64,000 nt of DNA, taken from the NCBI RefSeq assembly GCF_001984175.1, contig NZ_MTQP01000069.1, positions 558,001 through 622,000 of the forward strand, written 5' to 3'. The stretch's first letter is position 1; each line of letters begins with the position of its first letter. The stretch comes from Saccharothrix sp. ALI-22-I. Its GTDB lineage: Bacteria; Actinomycetota; Actinomycetes; Mycobacteriales; Pseudonocardiaceae. Below the pieces are notes generated by a model that searched no databases, was not told the origin of the DNA, and saw only the letters and a program-made list of their open reading frames with translations. The translations under genes were made by a program, and so were the position numbers. Of this stretch, positions 15,863 to 25,043 are shown one piece after another.

Positions 15863-17245
15863 ATGGACAGCGAACCCGTCAAGTCGGTCCGGGTCCTGTC
15901 GCCGAGCGGCATGCTCGGCGCCGGGTGGGACCACGCGACGATCGAGCGCGGCATCGCACTGGGTGCCGACGTCATCAGCATCGACGCCGGGTCAACGGAC
16001 TCCGGCCCCTACTACCTCGGCTCCGCGACCCCGAAGACGACGGCCAAGGCGGTGGCACGCGACCTGCGCAGCCTGCTGACGGCCGCGGCCGGCGCGGGCA
16101 TACCCGTGATCGTGGGCTCCTGCGGTACGAGCGGAACCGACAGCGGCGTCGACTGGGTCGCCGGGATCGCCGCCGAGGTGATGGCGGAGGAGGGCCTGAG
16201 CCTGAAGGTCGCGCGGATCTACAGCGAGCAGAACGCGGCCGAGTTGAAGGAGCACCTCGACGCGGGCCGGATCCACCCGCTACCGCCGTTGGGACAGCTG
16301 CGGGCCGAGACCCTTGAGAGCTGCACCCGCATCGTCGGAGCGATGGGCCACGAACCGATCGTCCAGGCACTCCGTGCCGGTGCCCAGGTCGTGCTCGCCG
16401 GCCGGGCCACCGACACGGCGGTGGCTGCCGCCTACCCGCTCATGAAGGGGATGCCGGCCGGGCCGACGTGGCACGCCGCCAAGATCGTCGAGTGCGGCGG
16501 TCAGTGCACCGACAACCCGCGCGCGGGCGGAGTCCTCGCCACCATCGACGCAGACGGCTTCACCATCGAGCCGCTCGACCCCGCGGTGTCGTGCACGCCG
16601 ATCTCGGTGGCCGCTCACATGCTCTACGAGACCGCGAACCCGTTCGAGATGCGGGAGCCCGACGGCACCCTCGACGTCCGTGACGCGCGGTACACCGCGG
16701 TCGACGGCCGGATCGTCCGCGTCGAGGGGTCGAGGTTCCACGTCGCCGACCAGTACACGATCAAGCTGGAAGGCGCCCGGATCACCGGCTACGAGACCAT
16801 GTCGTTCACCGCGATCCGAGACCCCCTCATCCTCGCCGACATCGACGCCTGGGCGGACTTGATGCGCACGATGATCACTCAGCGGGTGGACCAGACGCTG
16901 GGGCTTGCGGATGACGAGTACGCCTTCGACCTCCGCCTCTACGGCCACAACGCGGTGCTGGACGACCTCGAACCCGAGATCGGGCCGCCGCGGGAGGTGG
17001 GCGTGATGCTGCTGGTCAACGCGCCCGACCAGGCGACGGCCACGGCGATCGCCAAGGTCGCCAACCCGCTGATGCTGCACCTGCCGACGCCGGCGATGGA
17101 CTACCTGCCGAGCCTCGCGTTCGCGTCCTCGCCCGCCGAGGTCGAGCGCGGCGCGGCGTACGAGTTCGTGCTGAACCACGTCGTCGACTGCGACGACCCC
17201 ACGAGCCTGTTCCGGACCGAGATCGGGGAGAACACCGATGCCTGA
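15863..17245 (+). CDS. AtuA-like protein (acyclic terpene utilisation family, DUF1446)
   Basis: 460 residues. N-terminal SPSGMLGAGWDHATIERGI and ISIDAGSTDSGPYYLGSA, VGSCGTSGTDSG, VLAGRATDTAVAAAYPL and GGQCTDNPRAGG are typical of the DUF1446/AtuA family. The biochemical reaction is not settled for the family as a whole; members in terpene degradation are named after the atu cluster, but many sit in organic-acid clusters. It overlaps by eight bases with a DUF4387 gene, and the two are commonly paired, suggesting a two-subunit enzyme (inference). ATG preceded by GGAGAGAAAGAGGG. Confidence 0.8.
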   Translation: MDSEPVKSVRVLSPSGMLGAGWDHATIERGIALGADVISIDAGSTDSGPYYLGSATPKTTAKAVARDLRSLLTAAAGAGIPVIVGSCGTSGTDSGVDWVAGIAAEVMAEEGLSLKVARIYSEQNAAELKEHLDAGRIHPLPPLGQLRAETLESCTRIVGAMGHEPIVQALRAGAQVVLAGRATDTAVAAAYPLMKGMPAGPTWHAAKIVECGGQCTDNPRAGGVLATIDADGFTIEPLDPAVSCTPISVAAHMLYETANPFEMREPDGTLDVRDARYTAVDGRIVRVEGSRFHVADQYTIKLEGARITGYETMSFTAIRDPLILADIDAWADLMRTMITQRVDQTLGLADDEYAFDLRLYGHNAVLDDLEPEIGPPREVGVMLLVNAPDQATATAIAKVANPLMLHLPTPAMDYLPSLAFASSPAEVERGAAYEFVLNHVVDCDDPTSLFRTEIGENTDA

Positions 17246-17573
17246 GACCACCCTGGCGGATCTCGCCCACGAGGTCCGGTCCAAGAACGCAGGCCCGTTC
17301 TGGGTCACCATGGAGCTGTTCATGCGCGATGCCGAGGGCTACCGGATCGCCGCGGACGAGTCCTTCCTGAACGAGCGCGTGATCGCGGAGCTCTACCGGG
17401 TCGAGGAGAGCACGGTCCAGATGTTCCGGATCCCGTCGCTCAACGTCGTGAAGATCTCCTTTCCACGCCCGATCAGCCAAGGATCGCTCCGGGACCGCGA
17501 CATGCACGCCGGCCAGCACCACGTCCCGCTCGCGCGCATGCCGATCAAGCGGTCAGCCGACCGTGATCGCTGA
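17238..17573 (+). CDS. DUF4387 protein, small partner of the AtuA-like protein
   Basis: 111 residues. LADLAHEVRSKNAGPFWVT, then a segment with LNERVIAELY, PSLNVVKISFPRP and the C-terminal GSLRDRDMHAGQHHVPL identify the DUF4387 family. Reads as a soluble small subunit. Its start lies inside the end of the AtuA-like gene and its stop inside the start of the MmgE/PrpD gene, so all three are tightly coupled. No known catalytic motif. Confidence 0.82.
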   Translation: MPETTLADLAHEVRSKNAGPFWVTMELFMRDAEGYRIAADESFLNERVIAELYRVEESTVQMFRIPSLNVVKISFPRPISQGSLRDRDMHAGQHHVPLARMPIKRSADRDR

Positions 17574-18942
17574 CGACCTCGGTTCCTGGGCGGCTGCACT
17601 GCGCTTCGACGACCTCAGCGAGCACGCGGTCCACACGGTCCGGCAACGCCTGGTCGACACCCTCGGCTGCGGGCTCGGCGCGTTCAACGCCGAGCCCAGC
17701 CGCGCGGCGCGACGTCTCGCACGTGCCCTTCCCCCGGGCCCGTCGACCGTACTGGGCACGAGGCACAGCGCCACCGCGGACGTCGCCACGTTCGTCAACG
17801 GGACGATGGTGCGCCACCTGGACTTCAACGACGGCTACCTCGGGCTCGAACCCGGACATCCCAGCGACAACATCCCGGCATGTCTGGCGGTTGCCGAGGC
17901 CGAAGGGCGCTCCGGCCGGGACCTCGTCACAGCCATCGCGCTCGCCTACGAGGTACAGGTCCAACTGCAGGACGCCGCGAACCTCTACCGCCGCGGGTGG
18001 GACCACGCGAACTACGTGCTCGTGTCCGCCACCCTCGCCGCGGGCAAGCTCATGGGCCTGGACGCTCAACAGCTCACCCAGGCGGTCAACATCGCCTTGA
18101 ACGGGCACATCGCGATGCGTCAGGTCCGGGCAGGCGAGCTGTCGTCGTGGAAGGGTTCCTCCGCGCCGAACGCCGCCAGGAATGGTGTCTTCTCGGCCTG
18201 GCTGGCCAGGGAAGGGTTCACCGGACCCGCGCCGATCTTCGAGGGCGAGATGGGGTTCATGCGACAGGTGAGCGATTCCTTCGTCCTGGAGCCACACGGG
18301 TTCCCGCACACCTCCGGCAGCCCGTACGCCGTGTCCCGGACGCTCACCAAACTGCTGCCGACCAACGGTGAGATGCAGACAGCGGTGTGGGCGACGCTCG
18401 CCTTGCGCCAGAAGATCGCCGACCTCGACGAGATCGACCGCATCGTCGTCGACACCACGCACATCGGCTGGACGATCCTGGGCAAGGACCCGGAGAAGTG
18501 GCGCCCCACCACTCGCGAGACCGCCGACCACAGCCTCCCGTACACGGTGGCCCGTGTGCTCGTCGACGGGGAGTTGACGGCGTCCTCGTACGATCCGGAC
18601 GCGCTCACCGACCCCGCCGTCGGGGCGTTGATGGCCCGCGTCGAGGTTCGCGAGGACCCGGTTCTCACGGCGATGCTGCCGACCCGCATCCCCAACCGGG
18701 TCACCATCAGCCTCACCTCCGGCGACGAGCTCGTCCGCGAGGTCCACGACGCCCCCGGTGGCCACCGGACGCCGATGACCGATGAGCAGTTCGAGAAGAA
18801 GTTCGCGGCGATGGTGGAACCGCTGACGACGGCAGCGCGGTGCAGCCGGATGCTCGACGAGATCTGGAACGTCGACCTGGCGCCGACCGTCACCACCCTC
18901 ACGAAGGCCCTGGTCGTCGACGACGAGCCCGATGGCGGATGA
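17563..18942 (+). CDS. MmgE/PrpD-family protein (2-methylcitrate dehydratase / cis-aconitate decarboxylase fold)
   Basis: 459 residues, full length for the family. Seen are VDTLGCGLGAF, the HLDFNDGYLG block with Asp residues near the active site, GHPSDNIPACLAVAE, and SSWKGSSAPNAARNGVFSAWLAREG. MmgE/PrpD proteins dehydrate or decarboxylate tri- and dicarboxylic acids without a metal cluster. Last gene of the operon begun by the MFS carrier; GTG start overlapping DUF4387. Which acid is used cannot be determined; a substituted malate or citrate-like compound is the natural guess. Confidence 0.85.
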   Translation: MIADDLGSWAAALRFDDLSEHAVHTVRQRLVDTLGCGLGAFNAEPSRAARRLARALPPGPSTVLGTRHSATADVATFVNGTMVRHLDFNDGYLGLEPGHPSDNIPACLAVAEAEGRSGRDLVTAIALAYEVQVQLQDAANLYRRGWDHANYVLVSATLAAGKLMGLDAQQLTQAVNIALNGHIAMRQVRAGELSSWKGSSAPNAARNGVFSAWLAREGFTGPAPIFEGEMGFMRQVSDSFVLEPHGFPHTSGSPYAVSRTLTKLLPTNGEMQTAVWATLALRQKIADLDEIDRIVVDTTHIGWTILGKDPEKWRPTTRETADHSLPYTVARVLVDGELTASSYDPDALTDPAVGALMARVEVREDPVLTAMLPTRIPNRVTISLTSGDELVREVHDAPGGHRTPMTDEQFEKKFAAMVEPLTTAARCSRMLDEIWNVDLAPTVTTLTKALVVDDEPDGG

Positions 18943-18984
18943 AACCGGACTCCTCTTGCCTCGACCTGAAAGGGACATCTCGTG

Positions 18985-19263
18985 GTCCGTGTCGAAGACC
19001 TGCCTGCCGCACACCCCGGCGGCACGGCGGGCCGCTCCACCGGGTGTCGTGTCCACCTCGAACAGATCGCCGGGAGTGCACGGCAAGGCGGTGCACAACG
19101 CGATCAGCGTCGACAGCTTGATCTGGCTGGGTTCCTTGGTGAACAACGCCGACACCGAGGCCGCGGACATCTCCAGGCCGGCCTTCTCCGCCGGCGGCCG
19201 CCGCAGCGGGGTGCCGGTCCACACCTCCCGCTGGGCCGCGGCCATCCGCAGCCGCCACCGGAT
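18985..19263 (-). pseudogene. Degraded Cro/CI-type helix-turn-helix gene
   Basis: A minus-strand frame reads RWRLRMAAAQREVWTGTPLR, SAASVSALFTKEPSQIKLST and ALPCTPGDLFEVDTTP. This is a small XRE regulator common in actinomycetes, often next to recombinases. The position where relatives start (before RWRLR) is ATC; an internal ATG is at 19245. The C-terminal end has no stop codon and runs antisense into the MmgE/PrpD gene, so the tail has been lost. A further minus-strand scrap with RTSATFIEDAYRRAASSTL lies at about 19264-19350. Likely remnant of an integrated element. Confidence 0.55.
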
Positions 19264-19361
19264 CTCCCCTCTCCGGCCAGCTCGGACAGCGTGGAGGACG
19301 CCGCACGCCGATAGGCGTCCTCGATGAACGTCGCCGAGGTGCGCTCTGGCGACGTCAGATA

Positions 19362-20240
19362 TCAGAACTGTTGGAATGGGTCTGCTCCGGTCGGCTCGGT
19401 GGGGTCTGTAGGTGCCGGTTCCGCAGCCGTAGGTGGGGATGGCTTGCGGCCGAAGGCGTAGATCACCTCCGGGTTCAGGAGGCGGTCCTCGTCGTCGCGC
19501 AAGAGGTCGGCCAACGCGCTGGTGTAGTCGTGTTGGAACGCCTGGACTTGCTCGGGGACGAGGGTGGCGATGGCGTCGTGGTGCGGGCCGTGGACGTGGG
19601 CTTCCCAGGCGTGTTCGAGGTCGCCGCGGGAGAACTGGACGGTCTCTGCAACCGGGGCCGTCGGGGTGATGCCGGCTTCCCGCAGAGCGTGGGCGCATCG
19701 CGATTCCGTGCCCAAGGGCGTGGCCGGGTCGGTGAGATCCAGGCCGTAGCGGCGGGCCTGCTCACGGAAGAGCCTCGCCCCGACAGGGAATCCTTCCCGC
19801 ATGGTGGAGAACGCGATGAGCCCGCCGGGCGCCAGCAGCCGGTGCCATTCACGAAGCGCGGCCTGGACGGGCAGGTAGAGCAGACCGGCGGAACAGAGGA
19901 CCAAGTCGAACGAGGCATCCGCGAAGTGGGGCAGCGATGTGGCGTCGGCCTGGACCAAGTCGATGTTCGTCAGGCCCGCTGCGGTGATCGACTGCCGGGC
20001 CCGGTCGAGCATGCCTGCGGAGATGTCCACGCCCACCACGCGCCCGGCGGGTCCGGTGGCGCGGGCGGCAGCGATCGCGGCGAACCCGGTCCCGGTTGCG
20101 GCGTCCAGGATTCGGATGCCCGGCGTGGGGGCGACGAGTTCGACGAGCCGTCGGGCGTAGCCGATGTGCCAGGAGTTGCTGTCGTAGGAGGCGGCACGCT
20201 TGTTGAAGGCGGCCTCGGTGGTGTCGCGGGATTTGGTCAT
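19362..20240 (-). CDS. Class I SAM-dependent methyltransferase
   Basis: 292 residues. UbiE/Methyltransf_11 type: ILDAATGTGFAAIAAA (motif I), VVGVDISAGMLDRA, LVQADATSLPHFADASFDLV and LAPGGLIAFSTM. The C-terminal ~40 residues are Pro/Thr/Ala-rich and probably disordered. The small-molecule substrate is unknown. It lies 107 bases downstream of the NACHT gene on the same strand, so it may be co-transcribed with it or be an independent cassette. Confidence 0.85.
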   Translation of the reverse strand: MTKSRDTTEAAFNKRAASYDSNSWHIGYARRLVELVAPTPGIRILDAATGTGFAAIAAARATGPAGRVVGVDISAGMLDRARQSITAAGLTNIDLVQADATSLPHFADASFDLVLCSAGLLYLPVQAALREWHRLLAPGGLIAFSTMREGFPVGARLFREQARRYGLDLTDPATPLGTESRCAHALREAGITPTAPVAETVQFSRGDLEHAWEAHVHGPHHDAIATLVPEQVQAFQHDYTSALADLLRDDEDRLLNPEVIYAFGRKPSPPTAAEPAPTDPTEPTGADPFQQF

Positions 20241-20347
20241 GCGAGTTCATCTTCTGGTCGTTCGGCGGCTGATGTCGGCGGCATAGCCGGCCACCGGGGA
20301 AAGCCAGGACGAGGTGCCGTGGCCACCGATGGCGCGGACCGCTCCCG

Positions 20348-23300
20348 TCAGGTGAAGTCGACGCGAGGCGCGTCGGGGAGCGTGGCGCGCAGCGCCGGTC
20401 GGTCGTCCGGGGCCACGCCGCGCAACTCGAACTCGACGGACAACCCGGCGAGCGGGCCCAGGTCCGGGCGGTCGATGCCGGTCAGGTCGAGCACGAGGCG
20501 GCGCAGCGCGGGCAGGACGGCCAGTTCTCCGGCCTCGGCGACGGACGGCACCCCGCGCGCGTGGACGGTGGTCAGTCCCCGGAAGCGCCCGATACCGGCG
20601 AGGTTTCGCGCGTGGCCGGGTGACTCGACCGCGAGATCGGTCAACGGCAGCGAGTCCGGCAGGGCGTGCAGGCCGTCGCGCAGGGCGCGGTGCCTGATCG
20701 CCAGGTCGCTCACCCGCGCCCCGTCGAGGGTGTCCAGGTCGACCGACGGTCCTCCCACGTACGGGCGGCCCAGCAGGCGCAACGTGGTGACCGGGAGGTG
20801 GGCCAGCGCGGAGAGGTCCGCCAAGGCGCTGAAGCCGGAGACGGTGATGGTGTGCAGGGATTTGCAGCCGATGAGGCCGTTGAGGGTGCGGCACACCTCG
20901 TTGGCGCGGATCTCCAGCGTTTCCAGTCGCGGCAGTTCGACGAGCGGGCGCAGGCGGGCACGGGAGTCGGCGAGCTGGAGGTCACCGACGACCACGACGT
21001 GGCGCAGGGTGCTGAGGTGGCGCAGGCCGCGCAGCATGTGCCAGCGGTGGACTTCCAGGACGCGGTCGCCGAAGTCGACGACGCCCAGGTTGTCGGCGGC
21101 GTACCGCTCGGAGTACTCGGTGTTGCGCCACGCGCGGAGGAGTTCGTTGACGACCGCGCCACCGTAGGCGTGCGTGAACGCTTCGATGCTTCCCCACCCG
21201 CCGATGACGGCGAGCGCGCGGATGACGTAGCGGGCGATCTCGGCGGCGTTCGCGCCGGTCTCCGCCGCGAATTCGGCTACCGCGTCCGGACCGGGCAGCA
21301 GGTCGAGCACGAACGAGCCCGCGCGGGCCAGCAGCTCGGCCTCGTCGTAACCGCGGGGTGGGACGAGTTCCCGTGCGGCGGCCATCACCTCGGCACGCAC
21401 GTGCTGGGGTTCTATCACGTCGACGTACCCGAGGCAGGCGGCGGCCAGCAGGCGCAACCGCTGCACCTCGGCGGTGGTGCTGCGGCGCCGTTCGGCACGG
21501 GCCAGCATGCCCAGAAGCAGCTCCCCCGCCTCGTGCGCGCGGGCCTGCGCCGCCGCCATGAAGATCACCTCGTCGAGTTCCTTGGCTGCGTCGTGGGCGT
21601 TGTCCACGAGGTAGGCCAGCTCACCGGACTTGACGAAGTCGCCCGCGGCGAGGAAGTCGCGGAAGATGCGGTGGACGAACCGGATGTGGCCGTCCCCCTC
21701 GTCGTCGCGCAGCAGACCGGTGCGCTCCACCAGGTGACGCAGCACTTCGTGCGCGTCCAGGTCGGTGGACCGCAGGCCGGTCATGGCGCGCTCGATGCGG
21801 CGCGCGGCGGCCGACCGGGTCACGACGTGCTCGCCGTTGCGCACCATGGGTGCGGCGAACCGTTCGAGCAGCACCACCTTCTCGTTGCCGGTCATCCGCA
21901 GCTCGGTTTCCACCTGCACGCCGCGACGCAGGTCCCACTCGCCCAGCAGCAGTTCCAGCGCCCGGTTGAGCAAGTCCTTGCGGCTGTACGGGAGGTACAT
22001 GTTCTCTCGCCGGTACAGCGCGCACAGCAGGGAGCACAGCAACGGGCTCGACACCAGCCGGAGCACGTCGGGACGTTTGAGCAGCGCCTCCTTGAGCTTG
22101 CGCTCGCACCGGGACAGCCACTCGTGCGACGACTCGGGCTCGGTGACGCGCACCGCGGCGAACCAGTTGCTCACCAGATCCCGCACTCCGGGGCCGCTGA
22201 GCGGCATCAGCTCGAAACGGACCAGTCCCGGCACGCCGATGTCGTCGGGCGCGAGCCAGGTCTCGTCAACGGCGGACGGGCGCGACGTCACCACGTACCA
22301 GGCGTCGGGGTAGTTGCGCAGCAGGCCGCTCAACCAGGTCCGCACACTGTCGCGCCGTCTGATCAGCAGCTCGTCGATGCCGTCCACCAGCAGCAGGGCA
22401 CGCCCCTGGGCCAACAGGTCGGTGACCCACCGATCGGGCTTCTCGCCCGCGAGCACGGGCGTCGTGACGCGCACCAACTCCTCGGCCAGCGGCAGTTCAC
22501 GGTCGGCGAACTGCCGCAACGGCACGTAGAACGGCACGACACCGCGCCAAGTGCCGTCGGGCTCGCCCTGGCCGGTCGCCAACGCCGTCTCGTGGGCGAG
22601 CCACTGGAGGAACGTCGTCTTCCCCGCCCCGGCCCGACCCAGCAACAGGACGCGACGCGCTTCGGCGATGGTGTGGGCGCTGTTGACACCCTGCCCGGTG
22701 AGCTCGGCTTCGGTCTCCGAACCGCGCTGCCACCGGTCGATGGACGGAGGCGCGTAGAACGAGGAGAACTCGTGCTTGGCCGGGCCGCCGCCGCGCACGC
22801 CGACCTGGAACAGCTCGAACCGGGCGAACTGCTCGGCCACCTCGGCCAGATACCGCTGCTCGAACCGGGCCCGCTCGTCCCGCGCCTTGCGTTCGGGCGC
22901 CTCGGCCAGCTCACCCAAGGAGGTCCGCACGCGGTCGAGACCGCCGAGCGCCCTGCTCATGTCGTCGCCGACATCGGCCAGACCCGCGACGACGGCCGAG
23001 CGCCAGATGCTGTCCACCTGCCGGGCGTGCTGCGCGACCTGCTCGCACGCCTCGTAGAGCAGCCGGTGGTAGGCGCGCGCCTCTCCGTCGCTCATCCCGG
23101 CGGGCGCGGTGGTGCGCAGCGCCCGGCGCAGCTTCGCCGCGTCGACCAGGTCGGCGGGAGCGGCCTGGGCCAGTCTTCCCAACGGGGACGACGCCAACGC
23201 CTCCGCGGCGGCCTCGCAGGTGAGCATCCACTCGGCGTCGGTGAGCGCGGGGAACTCCAGGGAGCGCAGGGCTCCGAGGTCTTCCAGTGCGGCGGCGACC

Positions 23301-23455
23301 TGGCGGTCGACGTTGCCCAACCGACGGCCGCGCCGCTCAAGGGCACCGTCCAACACCTTGGTCAGCACCCACTGGTGCATAGCCGAGAAGGTCGCGGCCA
23401 GCACCGCGGTCACAGGATCGGCCACCAGTCCCCCAACCCGCGTCGACATCTCCAC
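20348..23455 (-). CDS. Bacterial NACHT-domain STAND protein with C-terminal leucine-rich-like repeats (NLR-like)
   Basis: 1035 residues. An N-terminal helical region (1-~255) contains VTAVLAATFSAMHQWVLTKV. The NACHT ATPase follows: Walker A GRAGAGKT (273-280), Walker B LLLVDGIDEL (354-363), sensor WYVVTSRP, then a winged-helix region with FVHRIFRDFLAAGDF. From about residue 760 there are irregular Leu-rich repeats (LRHVVVVGDLQLAD, LPRLETLEIRAN, LRRLVLDLTGI). The layout matches bacterial NACHT proteins known as antiphage NLRs: N-terminal effector or helical domain, NACHT, C-terminal sensor. GTG 23455 or ATG 23449 are both possible starts. Preceded by an HD-domain gene with a 27-base gap. Whether it defends against phage is inference. 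Confidence 0.85.
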   Translation of the reverse strand: MEMSTRVGGLVADPVTAVLAATFSAMHQWVLTKVLDGALERRGRRLGNVDRQVAAALEDLGALRSLEFPALTDAEWMLTCEAAAEALASSPLGRLAQAAPADLVDAAKLRRALRTTAPAGMSDGEARAYHRLLYEACEQVAQHARQVDSIWRSAVVAGLADVGDDMSRALGGLDRVRTSLGELAEAPERKARDERARFEQRYLAEVAEQFARFELFQVGVRGGGPAKHEFSSFYAPPSIDRWQRGSETEAELTGQGVNSAHTIAEARRVLLLGRAGAGKTTFLQWLAHETALATGQGEPDGTWRGVVPFYVPLRQFADRELPLAEELVRVTTPVLAGEKPDRWVTDLLAQGRALLLVDGIDELLIRRRDSVRTWLSGLLRNYPDAWYVVTSRPSAVDETWLAPDDIGVPGLVRFELMPLSGPGVRDLVSNWFAAVRVTEPESSHEWLSRCERKLKEALLKRPDVLRLVSSPLLCSLLCALYRRENMYLPYSRKDLLNRALELLLGEWDLRRGVQVETELRMTGNEKVVLLERFAAPMVRNGEHVVTRSAAARRIERAMTGLRSTDLDAHEVLRHLVERTGLLRDDEGDGHIRFVHRIFRDFLAAGDFVKSGELAYLVDNAHDAAKELDEVIFMAAAQARAHEAGELLLGMLARAERRRSTTAEVQRLRLLAAACLGYVDVIEPQHVRAEVMAAARELVPPRGYDEAELLARAGSFVLDLLPGPDAVAEFAAETGANAAEIARYVIRALAVIGGWGSIEAFTHAYGGAVVNELLRAWRNTEYSERYAADNLGVVDFGDRVLEVHRWHMLRGLRHLSTLRHVVVVGDLQLADSRARLRPLVELPRLETLEIRANEVCRTLNGLIGCKSLHTITVSGFSALADLSALAHLPVTTLRLLGRPYVGGPSVDLDTLDGARVSDLAIRHRALRDGLHALPDSLPLTDLAVESPGHARNLAGIGRFRGLTTVHARGVPSVAEAGELAVLPALRRLVLDLTGIDRPDLGPLAGLSVEFELRGVAPDDRPALRATLPDAPRVDFT

Positions 23456-23482
23456 GTTAGCGAAGAGGCACGGGCCGTGCCC

Positions 23483-24048
23483 TCAGATCGCGGACAACCT
23501 CCGCTCGACCCTCGCCGCGATGGCGAGCAGACGGGGTCCGCGCAGGTGGTGAACGCGCGCGTTGGCCGAATCAGCTCCGTGCCTGCGCAGGACGTCGGCC
23601 AGCCGTTGCGCGGGGGTGACCTGCCGGCCGGTGCTGTCCACGGTCTGGTCGGCGTAGGTCAGCGCGTCCGCGACCGGGCCGTCCTCCTGCGGGTAGGCGT
23701 CCAGCGCCTCGCCCAGGCCCTGGACACCGGCCACCAGACGTGCACCCGAGTGGTGGGCGACCAACGCGCTCACCCGACGCGGCCACCCCGACCGGTCCAG
23801 GTGGCGGGCACCGTCGAGCGGGTGAAACCCGCTGTCCGCCACCGACGCGGCGTACCCGATGTCGTGCAACCACGCCGCCGCGACCAGCACATCCCGATCA
23901 CCCGCCGGCACCGTCACCGCCAACTCCGCCGCCCGCGCGGCCACTCCGACCGTGTGCCGCCAGCGGTTGCCCATCTCCCCCAACAGGCCCTCCGCCAGCC
24001 GACGCGCCCCCAGCGGGCCGTGATCCCCCCACGCGTTCGCCTTCATGC
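23483..24048 (-). CDS. HD-domain protein (predicted metal-dependent phosphohydrolase)
   Basis: 188 residues. NRWRHTVGVAARAAELA supplies the first His, AAWLHDIGYA the HD pair, and SALVAHHSGAR and DALTYADQTVD the later His/Asp positions of an HD superfamily site. Such enzymes cleave nucleotide or cyclic nucleotide phosphates, but the substrate is unknown. The ATG at 24048 has GCAGGG upstream; ATGs at 24058 and 24136 are alternatives with poorer sites. Immediately upstream of the NACHT gene and likely in the same operon, so it may be an effector or regulator of that system, or just a housekeeping neighbour. Confidence 0.75.
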
Positions 24049-24136
24049 GACCCTGCATTCCCCGCCGGGTGACGTTGCGGTCGAACGGGCGGGAACACAA
24101 GATGAACAAACACTGTCGGATCACGCACGCCGACAC

Positions 24137-24667
24137 CGAAATGGTCGGGTGCGCAACCCGCGATACCGCATGCGACGGTCAAGGTGTTGCCGCCGACGGT
24201 CAATTCGACCGGGTCGGGGATGGCCGTGCCCGAGGCCGCTCCTGATCCCGCCGACGTGGCGATGGCGACGCAGTTCCTGGCCCGGTTGAAGCTTGTGCCG
24301 CTCGAAAAGTCATCGTCGCCGGCAGAGCTGCGCGGTCGTCAGCCTGAGGGCATGCTCTGGTGATCGTGTCTCTGCTGGAGGCATTCCAGGACGAAGTATC
24401 CGTTGCGGCTCTCACGCTGCGTTCCAGAACCGGGTTCCACCTCACCCGGCTATCCCGGCCCGGATGCTCGGGGTCCACATCGAAGTCGCCGTCCAGTGGC
24501 AGCAAGCATCAGCCGAACAGCGACGACGACGCCGGCACCGGCCTGGCGGCGCGGCTGCGGCCGGGGGTTCGCGCAGCCGGTGATCCCGGTCGACCCCGAC
24601 GAGGCCACTACCAGCGACAACGCCTCGAACACCCGGGGCTTCAGCTGCCGCACCCTACGATGAACAC
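24137..24667. other. Intergenic region, no gene recognised
   Basis: About 530 bases. Several short frames exist, including one from ATG 24220 giving a 47-residue peptide (MAVPEAAPDPADVA...), but none matches a family I know. It should contain the promoter for the HD-NACHT operon; I see no convincing elements. Confidence 0.4.
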
Positions 24668-25036
24668 GTGGCGGTGATCTTGGTGACAGGCATGTCCGGC
24701 ACGGGGAAATCGACGGCATTGGGCCGGTTGGAACAGCGGGGATACCGGGTCGTGGACACCGACGTCGGGGAGTGGATCGAAGACGTCCCGCGCCCCGATG
24801 GCGCCGGCATGGAGCCGCAGTGGCGCGAGGACCGGATCGACGCGCTGATCGCGGACCATGAGCGTTCGGGTGAGCCACTGTTCATCGCGGGCACGGTGTG
24901 GAACCAGAGCAGGTTCCATCCCCGGTTCGACGAGATCGTCGTCGCCGTCGCCGGTTCGTCGGTGCTCTACAAGCTCGCCGGCCTGGTGACGGGTCGAGCG
25001 GGGCGGATGCCCATCTCGACCCGTCACCAGGCATGA
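24668..25036 (+). pseudogene. Truncated P-loop kinase-like ATPase (AAA/shikimate-kinase type)
   Basis: 122 residues as it stands. VILVTGMSGTGKSTALGRLE is a clear P-loop, RGYRVVDTDVGEWIE supplies the acidic strand, and LFIAGTVWNQSRFHPRFDEIV corresponds to the family's conserved GTVxNQxxFxxxFD block. Homologues continue for about 70 more residues with an APxDVLLxRxxxR region; here the sequence after FDEIVV is unrelated and soon stops. I call it a 3'-truncated gene; the N-terminal nucleotide-binding part could still be made. Confidence 0.6.
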
Positions 25037-25043
25037 CACCTCG

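Noticed and set aside
20666..24289. 1207-codon plus-strand frame
   Set aside because: Antisense shadow of the NACHT and HD genes, which have real motifs on the other strand.
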